From CAYXDR01 sp046498185 (lineage in GTDB: Bacteria > Desulfobacterota > DSM-4660 > Desulfatiglandales > Desulfatiglandaceae): DNA of 18,244 nt. Below, piece by piece: positions 12,401 to 18,244 of this stretch. The position numbers were made by a program, and so were the translations under genes. The stretch spans positions 1-18,244 of the forward strand of contig JAWOBE010000044.1 of the NCBI GenBank assembly GCA_046498185.1. The letters run 5' to 3'. The notes beneath the pieces are model-generated. The model was not told the origin of the DNA and made no database searches. It saw only the letters and a list, made by a program, of their open reading frames with translations. Every line of letters starts with the position of its first letter. Position 1 is the stretch's first letter.

Positions 12401-13125
12401 TTCAAGTGAGTTATGTTTCAAAAGAAATTCGACGGTTGATGGGTGGGGCGATTCATCAAAAGGAGATGATCCGGGACGGGGATCATGTCCTGGTCGCGGT
12501 ATCCGGCGGGAAAGACAGCCTGAGTCTTCTCCGACTTCTTTCCGAGAGATTGAAGCGTGTTCCAATAGATTACCGCATCACCGCCGTTCATGTGGACCCG
12601 GGTTTCGGGGCCGGTTCAGGCGGGACGCTGGAGGAATATTTTAAAGAAAACGGTTTCGCATACCGCATCGTTTACTCCGACATCGGTCCCAGGGCCCACA
12701 GCAGGGAGAACCGGGAAAATCCGTGTTTCCTCTGCTCCAGGCTTCGCCGGAAGATAATATTTGAAACCGCCGGTGAGCTTGGATGTTCTAAAGTTGCAAT
12801 GGGGCATCACAAGGACGACCTGATCGAAACGTTTTTTCTCAACCTGTTTTATGGTGCCTCTTTAAGCACGATGCTCCCGGTTCAGGATTTTTTCGAAGGG
12901 CGTATCACGTTGATCCGACCCTTTTTTATGGTTGAAGAGAGGCTTATATCCCGTTACGCACAGTCAATGAACCTGCCTGAAATCGATCTTGGCTGTCCCA
13001 GCGCCGGGTCATCTAAAAGAGAGGAAATCAAGAATATGCTCTCTTCGTTTTACCGGAGTAACAAGAAGGTCAAGGGAAACATTTTTCATGCTCTCCATAA
13101 TGTACGCAGTGAATACCTCCCGTGA
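12397..13125 (+). CDS. TtcA-like tRNA-thiolation ATP pyrophosphatase
   Basis: Taken from GTG 12397, which overlaps the previous stop (GTGA), the protein has 242 residues; GTG 12406 and ATG 12439 are alternatives, none with a clear ribosome-binding site, consistent with translational coupling. The N-type PP-loop SGGKDS adenylates the target; CFLCSRLRR supplies the CxxC pair and a later LGCPSAGSSKREEIK the third cysteine, the arrangement that holds the Fe-S cluster in TtcA. MGHHKDDLIETFFLNLFYG is also diagnostic. TtcA makes 2-thiocytidine at position 32 of some tRNAs; related members thiolate other bases, so the exact product is not certain. It is about 60 residues shorter than E. coli TtcA, mainly at the termini. 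Confidence 0.85.
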   Translation: MIQVSYVSKEIRRLMGGAIHQKEMIRDGDHVLVAVSGGKDSLSLLRLLSERLKRVPIDYRITAVHVDPGFGAGSGGTLEEYFKENGFAYRIVYSDIGPRAHSRENRENPCFLCSRLRRKIIFETAGELGCSKVAMGHHKDDLIETFFLNLFYGASLSTMLPVQDFFEGRITLIRPFFMVEERLISRYAQSMNLPEIDLGCPSAGSSKREEIKNMLSSFYRSNKKVKGNIFHALHNVRSEYLP

Positions 13126-13301
13126 TGGAGGATATCTGTTTCCTGTTCAATATCACGTCCTTTTTCTTGACCTTCTATAATGCACTTGCTAGTTTTCATT
13201 CACAAATATCCGCTTCGGCGGGCGCACTTTGAAGATTGGATGTGGGAGATTTTGTGCCGAGGGTTTTACGACATTAATTCGAATGAAAGGTTTGTCTTGT
13301 T

Positions 13302-13955
13302 ATGATTCTTAAAATGATGGAAGTCGGGCCATTAATGGTCAACTGCTATATCGTCGGTGATGAACAGAGCAGGGAAGCTGCGGTGTTCGATCCAGGCGGT
13401 GACGTTGATTTGATACTAAAAACTTTGGCAAGCGAAGGCCTTACGGTCACGCATATTTTCAACACACATGCACACTGGGATCATGTGGGAGGCAATTCAC
13501 GTCTTCACAAGGTTACCGGTGCGCCTATAATCATTCATGAGGACGAGGCGCCGGCGCTGGAGCATGCACAGTCCAGGGCAGTGGAATTCGGAGCCTCCGC
13601 TGAAAATTCAGAGGCTGAGGTATTCGTCGAAGAGGGTGACGAGGTGTCTGTCGGGCCCATCGTTTTCAAAGTTCTGGATGTGCGGGGACATTCCCGGGCA
13701 GGTCTCGGGTTCGTGTTTGAAGGTACACTGGAGGAGAATGGAAGGAAAGAAAACCGTAAGGCCGTTATATGCGGTGATGCCCTATTTGCGGGGAGCATCG
13801 GCAGAACCGACTTTCCCGGAGGCAATCTCGAGCTGCTGCTGACAAACATCCGCGACAAAATATTCACATTGCCGGATGACACCCTTGTGCTTCCGGGCCA
13901 CGGGCCGGTATCAACGGTCGGAAGGGAAAAAAGGTCGAACCCGTTTTTCAGATGA
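13302..13955 (+). CDS. MBL-fold metallo-hydrolase (glyoxalase II/YcbL-like)
   Basis: A 217-residue metallo-beta-lactamase-fold protein. Metal ligands are visible: THAHWDHVGG (His56, His58, Asp60, His61), GHSRAG (His130), CGDALFAGSIGRTD (Asp159) and LPGHGP (His200). LMVNCYIVGD near the start and GSIGRTDFPGGN are typical of the single-domain hydroxyacylglutathione-hydrolase-like group. The C-terminal glutathione-binding domain of true glyoxalase II is absent, so the substrate is open (thioester or related). AAAGG lies about ten bases before the ATG. It ends 9 bp from the convergent kinase gene and no terminator is seen between them, so the transcripts may overlap. Confidence 0.9.
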   Translation: MILKMMEVGPLMVNCYIVGDEQSREAAVFDPGGDVDLILKTLASEGLTVTHIFNTHAHWDHVGGNSRLHKVTGAPIIIHEDEAPALEHAQSRAVEFGASAENSEAEVFVEEGDEVSVGPIVFKVLDVRGHSRAGLGFVFEGTLEENGRKENRKAVICGDALFAGSIGRTDFPGGNLELLLTNIRDKIFTLPDDTLVLPGHGPVSTVGREKRSNPFFR

Positions 13956-13964
13956 TTTTCAACG

Positions 13965-16238
13965 TTATTGACAGGCCCGGCCTGCATGACGGAACGTCAG
14001 ACTGAACAGCGTGCCTCCCGATTTCATGCAATCTTCGACCCCTTTGCAATGAGGGCAGGCGCTTATGGAGCCTTCGCAGGTATCCGAGCTTTGCGGAATG
14101 TACGGGCATCTGGTCGATTCCATGTGGACGTCGAAGCCGTAACGCTCGGAGAAAACCTTTATGCGAAGAAGATCCGCCCCTTTACCTCCGGCGTTGAAGT
14201 CAAAGGGACGTTTGCTGGAGTAGTTCAACGTGTCCTGGGTTGTGAAAAAACCTTCGAATATATGTTTTTTGGCTTCATCCGGGATACCGACTCCATAATC
14301 CCTTACGGTGAACACCGCCTCGCCGTCAGGTAGAGGAACCGCTTCGATTTCAATTTTTCCTTCATCAGGCGTGTTTTCCACAGCATTTTTCACAAGGCCG
14401 TCGATTGTTTTTTTGAGTGGATCTTCCGGAATACATATTTCAACCGGTTCTTCAAGCCTGGTCACAATGTTGACCGACCGGTGCGCGAATTTTGGCGCAA
14501 GCGCCTTCAGCCTCTCCGCGGCGAATTCATTAATCTTGATTCTGTGGGGTGCGTCCATGGGAGGCCCAAGGAGCTCCTTGAGGCGGGTTTTCATGCGGTT
14601 TGCAAGATCCGGGCTGGCCTCGTTTTCGTTGATTACGGCTTCCATCTCCTCGATGCAGTGATCCAGGAGCAGGGCCGGAAGCTCCCGGGTTTCGTAATGT
14701 TTGTTCTGCATGATATCGTCTACCACGTACTGAATCTCAAGGATGCGTTCCACGTTGTTCCTGGCCCTTTGGAGCGTGCGATTCCATGAATGGTCGGTCA
14801 TGGCGGAAAGTTTACGTTCCAGGATGTCCAGGCTCCCGGCCAGCACCGATGCGGGCGTTTTGAGTTCGTGGCTCAAATGATTTATCACTTTATCCTTGGC
14901 CCTGTTCAGGTTGCTTACTTCCCTGTAGGCTTTTCTGATTTCGTCCGAAAACCTTGCATTTTCGATTGAAAGAACAACCGTGGCGGCGATCATGCTCAAG
15001 AGTTCCACGTCGGTCTGGTCGAAATCTCCATTCTTTTTGTTTATTGCGGCGATCACACCGATGATTCGGTCGATGCTTCGGAGAGGCACCAAAAGCAGAT
15101 TGTGGGTACGGTATCCCAGCTTCCGGTCCCTTGCCTCGTGAATTTCGCGGTCCATCGAAACATCCGACACGATCAGGGGCTCGCCGGATTTTAATACCCT
15201 GCCTGCTATGAGCTGATCGAGTGGGAAACGGGTTTCTTTAACTCTTTTGCCGGTGATGTTGTCGTCATACGCGACACCCGGAAAATAAAGCTCCCCGGCT
15301 TCTTCGTCCAGCAGTGTCACCAGGGCCGCTTCGGTGCCCAGGAGCCGTTTGATTTCCGAACTCACATAGTCGAGAAGCTCCTGGAGGTCCGGGTACTCCG
15401 GCAGCGCCATGCTGATTCGAAGCATCGCATCGTTGCTTTGGGCGATCCGTTTTTCCCTGGTGATATCCCTGAGTATCACCAGTTCGCCCGCCGGTTCTCC
15501 GTCGGCCTCGTAAAAGATGGCGGCACGCAGCACCACGTCTAACATGCGTCCGTTCTTGGTGTGGCGCTTTGTTTCGTGGCGTAGAATCCTTTTGTCTTTG
15601 AAAAGTTTGCGGATCGCATTATGGGTTTCCTGTTCATATCCTTCCGGCACATAAGGAATAGATCCGCCTTCAAGTTCTTCCAGCTTCCATCCGAAGGTTT
15701 CGGTGAAGGCCGGATTCAGATAGGAAACCCGACCGTTGAGGGTAAAAACCACCGTGGGGTAGGGCACGAAATCAAGAAGCTTCCTGTACCGTCGCTCCGA
15801 TTCCCGGAGCCCCTGCTCGGCGACCTTTTGGTCGGTGATGTCCTGGAGGGTTTCTATCGCTCCGACTATGTTTCCATCACGATCACGCAGGGGAGCGGCT
15901 GTAAAAAAGATCCATTTTCCTTTTTTATCCAGGCTGGGGAAAAAATTCTGGGCTTCGTAACCGCCGTCCACCAGAAGCGATCGGCGGCATTTGGCGGCGT
16001 AGTAAAGGTTGATTTTTTCCTCGGTTGCACCTTCCACGATGAAGTCCGCCAGAACCGGGCGTGCGACCGGGTAAAAAGCAAGCCATTGATTCTTTGTCCC
16101 GATCAGGTCCTTGGCCGCAAGCCCTGAAAGCTTTTCGAAGGCGGGGTTGCAGTGAGTCACGACGTGATTGGTATCTATCACAAAGGTAGGGATGGGACTC
16201 CCGCGAAGGATCTGGGACAGTGAAATTTCGTTTTGCAT
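13965..16238 (-). CDS. PAS-PAS-GAF sensor histidine kinase with Cys-rich insert
   Basis: 757 residues, no transmembrane segment seen, so probably cytoplasmic. PAS1 spans about 7-137, PAS2 about 147-262 (FVPYPTVVFTLNGRVSYLNPAF), GAF about 275-428 (TEAALVTLLDE ... LLLVPLRSIDRIIGVI). The HisKA H-box NHLSHELKTP carries the phospho-acceptor His457. The ATPase domain has the N-box GLVKNAVENTP (Asn618), the G1 box DYGVGIPDE (647-655) and GGKGADL (684-690) as G2 with the long lid before it. Between the G2 helix and the last strand (GGTLFSLTF) is an insert with cysteines 711, 721, 728, 731 and 737 (C-x9-C-x6-CPHC-x5-C), plausibly a metal or Fe-S site. No response regulator adjoins, so it is an orphan here. 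GGGAG lies five bases before the ATG. Confidence 0.92.
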   Translation of the reverse strand: MQNEISLSQILRGSPIPTFVIDTNHVVTHCNPAFEKLSGLAAKDLIGTKNQWLAFYPVARPVLADFIVEGATEEKINLYYAAKCRRSLLVDGGYEAQNFFPSLDKKGKWIFFTAAPLRDRDGNIVGAIETLQDITDQKVAEQGLRESERRYRKLLDFVPYPTVVFTLNGRVSYLNPAFTETFGWKLEELEGGSIPYVPEGYEQETHNAIRKLFKDKRILRHETKRHTKNGRMLDVVLRAAIFYEADGEPAGELVILRDITREKRIAQSNDAMLRISMALPEYPDLQELLDYVSSEIKRLLGTEAALVTLLDEEAGELYFPGVAYDDNITGKRVKETRFPLDQLIAGRVLKSGEPLIVSDVSMDREIHEARDRKLGYRTHNLLLVPLRSIDRIIGVIAAINKKNGDFDQTDVELLSMIAATVVLSIENARFSDEIRKAYREVSNLNRAKDKVINHLSHELKTPASVLAGSLDILERKLSAMTDHSWNRTLQRARNNVERILEIQYVVDDIMQNKHYETRELPALLLDHCIEEMEAVINENEASPDLANRMKTRLKELLGPPMDAPHRIKINEFAAERLKALAPKFAHRSVNIVTRLEEPVEICIPEDPLKKTIDGLVKNAVENTPDEGKIEIEAVPLPDGEAVFTVRDYGVGIPDEAKKHIFEGFFTTQDTLNYSSKRPFDFNAGGKGADLLRIKVFSERYGFDVHMESTRCPYIPQSSDTCEGSISACPHCKGVEDCMKSGGTLFSLTFRHAGRACQ

Positions 16239-16402
16239 CGGGACTCCCGGTGGTGCTTCGGGTGGAGGTCGGTTCTACACGGCCCTAACCTGGCCGCCTG
16301 ATTTCGCATGATAGATTATGATGCCGGAAATCTCAATTCATTTCTGCAAACCTGGCCGGTTTGATTGCCGGCCGGCTTGGAAAGGGGTATACTAAATACG
16401 GT

Positions 16403-16429
16403 TTGACGGCTGTTAGAATTTCTTATAAT
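16403..16429 (+). promoter_or_regulatory. Candidate fumC promoter
   Basis: TTGACG (16403-16408) and a perfect TATAAT (16424-16429) with a short 15-bp spacer. The start would be near 16436, about 47 nt before the ATG. Confidence 0.5.
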
Positions 16430-16482
16430 TAATCGACCGGTTGAGATTCCGGTTTGAGTTCACAAGATTGATGGAGGAGTCA

Positions 16483-17889
16483 ATGGGCTTCAGAACAGAG
16501 AAGGATTCGATGGGAACCATCGAGGTGGAAGAGGGCAGGTATTGGGGGGCCCAAAGCCAGAGATCATTAATGAATTTCCGTATCGGAGATGAATGCATGC
16601 CCCGGGAAATTATCAGGGCCCTCGGGATTTTAAAGAAGGCCTGCGCGCTGGCGAACCGAGACCTGGGCTTCCTTGATCCTGGGCTCGCCGATATGATAAC
16701 CGCGGCTGCCTCCGAGGTCATGGACGGGAAGCTTGATGAGCATTTCCCCCTGGTGGTGTGGCAGACTGGAAGCGGCACCCAGACCAACATGAACGCCAAC
16801 GAAGTGATCGCCAACAGAACTGCGGAAATGGCCGGAAAGCCGCTGGGAGGGAAAGATCCGGTGCATCCGAACGACCATGTGAATATGAGCCAGTCTTCGA
16901 ACGACACCTTCCCGACCGCGATGCACATTTCCGCCGCTGAATCTGTCTATAATCGTTTGATCCCGGCCTTGCGGCAACTCAAGGATGCTCTGGATGCCAA
17001 GGTCAAGGAATTCAGCGATATCGTCAAGATCGGCAGAACCCACTTGCAGGATGCGACTCCCTTGACATTGGGGCAGGAATTTTCAGGTTATGCAAAGCAG
17101 GTGGAGCTGGGCATCGCGAGGGCCGAATCCTGCCTTCCGAATCTTTACCGACTCGCTCTCGGCGGCACCGCTGTTGGAACCGGTCTCAATGCACCGGTGG
17201 GATTCGATAAAGCGGCGGTGAGTCATATTGCTGAAATAACCGGTCTGCCCTTTATTCCCGCCGACAACAAATTCGAGGGCCTCGCGGCACACGATGCGAT
17301 CGTAGAGGCCAGCGGTGTGACACGAACGATCGCATGCAGCCTCATGAAAATCGCAAACGACATCAGGTGGCTTGCAAGCGGCCCGCGATGTGGCATAGGA
17401 GAACTCAGGATCCCGGCGAACGAGCCCGGCAGTTCGATCATGCCCGGCAAGGTGAATCCGACCCAATGTGAAGCGATGACCATGGTGGTGGCCAGGGTTA
17501 TTGGAAACGATGTGACGGTTGGTTTCGCCGGGAGCCAGGGAAATTTCGAACTGAACGTGTTCAAGCCTGTAATGATTTACAGCTTCCTCCAATCCGTCCG
17601 CCTGCTTTCGGATGCACTTGTCAGCTTCACGGACAACCTGGTTAAAGGCATAACGGCCGACCGGGCCCGTATCGAAGATCTGTTGAACAAGTCTTTGATG
17701 CTGGTCACGGCACTGAGCCCGATAATCGGCTATGACAGGGCGGCTCAGGTGGCACACGAGGCTCATGCAAAGGGTGCGACTCTGAAGGAAACCGCGGTTG
17801 CACTCGGTTATGTCACCGAGGAGGAGTTCGATTCGGTGGTTCGCCCGACGGACATGGTTCATCCGGGCGTGAAGAAAAAATCGGCTTAA
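16483..17889 (+). CDS. fumC: Class II fumarate hydratase
   Basis: Starts at ATG 16483 because GGAGGAG lies 3-4 bases upstream; earlier in-frame TTG/ATG codons (16441, 16471) have no ribosome-binding site and the resulting 468 residues match E. coli FumC (467). It interconverts fumarate and malate as an iron-free homotetramer. Signatures: SGTQTNMNANEV (97-108), HPNDHVNMSQSSNDTFPT (128-145), GRTHLQDATPLTLGQE (184-199; His187), GGTAVGTGLNAP and the lyase signature GSSIMPGKVNP (316-326) with the catalytic Ser on the mobile loop. TQTNMN and the overall pattern separate it from aspartase and argininosuccinate lyase. Monocistronic by context, reading into the repeat-rich right edge with no clear terminator. 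Confidence 0.97.
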   Translation: MGFRTEKDSMGTIEVEEGRYWGAQSQRSLMNFRIGDECMPREIIRALGILKKACALANRDLGFLDPGLADMITAAASEVMDGKLDEHFPLVVWQTGSGTQTNMNANEVIANRTAEMAGKPLGGKDPVHPNDHVNMSQSSNDTFPTAMHISAAESVYNRLIPALRQLKDALDAKVKEFSDIVKIGRTHLQDATPLTLGQEFSGYAKQVELGIARAESCLPNLYRLALGGTAVGTGLNAPVGFDKAAVSHIAEITGLPFIPADNKFEGLAAHDAIVEASGVTRTIACSLMKIANDIRWLASGPRCGIGELRIPANEPGSSIMPGKVNPTQCEAMTMVVARVIGNDVTVGFAGSQGNFELNVFKPVMIYSFLQSVRLLSDALVSFTDNLVKGITADRARIEDLLNKSLMLVTALSPIIGYDRAAQVAHEAHAKGATLKETAVALGYVTEEEFDSVVRPTDMVHPGVKKKSA

Positions 17890-17944
17890 TCCCTGTTTAT
17901 CGGCATGGGAATCCTGCTCAGGTAGTGGCTCGGATTTATAGCTC

Positions 17945-18024
17945 GTTGTCAGTGGAGTGAAGCGAAGCGGTTGTCGTTGTCGTAATCGTAATCGAAAGCC
18001 ATCGATGCAAACTATCGGCGTCGG
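17945..18024 (+). repeat. GTTGTCGTTGTCGTAATCG block, copy 2
   Basis: Same series as 4675-4726 but with an extra TGGAGTGA and a duplicated GTAATC, ending in ATCGGCGTCGG. Confidence 0.7.
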
Positions 18025-18034
18025 CTTTTGGAGT

Positions 18035-18053
18035 GTCAAAACGATGTTTTGAC
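18035..18053. repeat. Perfect inverted repeat GTCAAAAC-GAT-GTTTTGAC
   Basis: Eight-base arms and a three-base centre, between the GTTGTC block and the 164-bp block. No T-tract, so not a classical terminator. It could be an operator-like or repeat-internal hairpin. Confidence 0.6.
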
Positions 18054-18080
18054 CTGGCCCGCACGGCCGGTGTAAGTGTT

Positions 18081-18244
18081 GGTGGCGCCTGCGGCGCGGG
18101 ATTTAAAATTTCAGACAGGATTGACAGGATTAACAGGATGTTGGCATCGCGCGGAGTCGCCAAGGCGCAGAGAACAGAAAGAAAAGAAGGATAAGGAAAC
18201 TCATCGCTGAATGACGATGAGGATATACGACCGATAAAATAAAC
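18081..18244 (+). repeat. 164-bp dispersed repeat, copy 2
   Basis: Direct copy of 4378-4541, ending ATAAAATAAAC at the window edge, so it may extend further. It contains three tandem 9-mers GACAGGATT, GACAGGATT, AACAGGATG (18114-18140) and GCATCGCGC (18144-18152). Confidence 0.8.

Larger units (their letters stand above)
17890..18244. repeat. Right-edge gap filled with dispersed repeat modules
   Basis: No gene is supported. It contains the second GTTGTC-rich block (17945-18024), a perfect inverted repeat (18035-18053), GTGTTGGTGGCGCCT near 18076-18090 and the second 164-bp block (18081-18244), which runs to the end of the window. Confidence 0.7.

Noticed and set aside
13210..13221. CCGC-TTCG-GCGG hairpin as terminator of the TtcA-like gene
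   Set aside because: Only four pairs and no following T-tract; too weak to call.
17936..18163. 75-codon minus-strand frame at the right edge
   Set aside because: It translates the GTTGTC and 164-bp repeats; no RBS and no conservation of frame between copies.

Overview
This 18.2 kb window most likely comes from an anaerobic Desulfobacterota (deltaproteobacterial) chromosome, probably Desulfobacterales-like. The assignment is an inference. It rests on a selenocysteine-containing HesB/IscA-family gene, the style of the housekeeping proteins, and families of short GC-rich intergenic repeats that, from memory, resemble those of sulfate reducers. There are no rRNA genes, no intact tRNA and no CRISPR array.

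Left edge (1-303): the scar of an integrated element. It has a 54-bp inverted repeat whose right arm carries a ribosome-binding site and the first codons of what looks like a tyrosine-recombinase gene, then three helically phased TTTGCCA heptamers, then the 3' end of a tRNA (T-arm, acceptor strand, CCA) without its 5' part. This is the expected order at the far end of a tRNA-integrated element. 304-722 is non-coding, with a candidate promoter and a hairpin over the next gene's ribosome-binding site.

Accessory zone (723-4310): a UDP-sugar 4-epimerase (WbpP/GalE class), then three toxin-antitoxin-related loci: a MazE antitoxin whose C-terminus appears to be the tail of MazF (in-frame deletion fusion), a RelE/ParE-type toxin with an excisionase-like HTH partner on the minus strand, and a TumA/TumE-like pair on the plus strand that is visibly AT-richer than its surroundings. 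The intergenic DNA here, at 4311-4896 and at 17890-18244 is built from shared repeat blocks, including two 164-bp direct copies (4378-4541 and 18081-18244).

Core zone (4897-17889): prfC (release factor 3, minus strand); a 1008-residue secreted M16 zinc protease translationally overlapping an RdgB/HAM1 XTP/dITP pyrophosphatase; a HesB/IscA-like selenoprotein whose in-frame TGA would be read as Sec34, with a SECIS-like hairpin just downstream; a strong terminator shared with a convergent, internally duplicated protein of unknown function; a PLP-binding YggS-family protein coupled to a TtcA-like tRNA-thiolation ATPase; an MBL-fold hydrolase convergent with a PAS-PAS-GAF histidine kinase that has a cysteine cluster inside its ATPase domain; and fumC (class II fumarase).

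The most notable items are the selenoprotein (easily mis-annotated as a short 3' fragment), the MazE-MazF chimera, the recombinase/attachment-site scar, the duplicated unknown protein, the kinase cysteine cluster and the modular repeat family confined to gaps between genes. I did not find a convincing wholly new multi-gene system.
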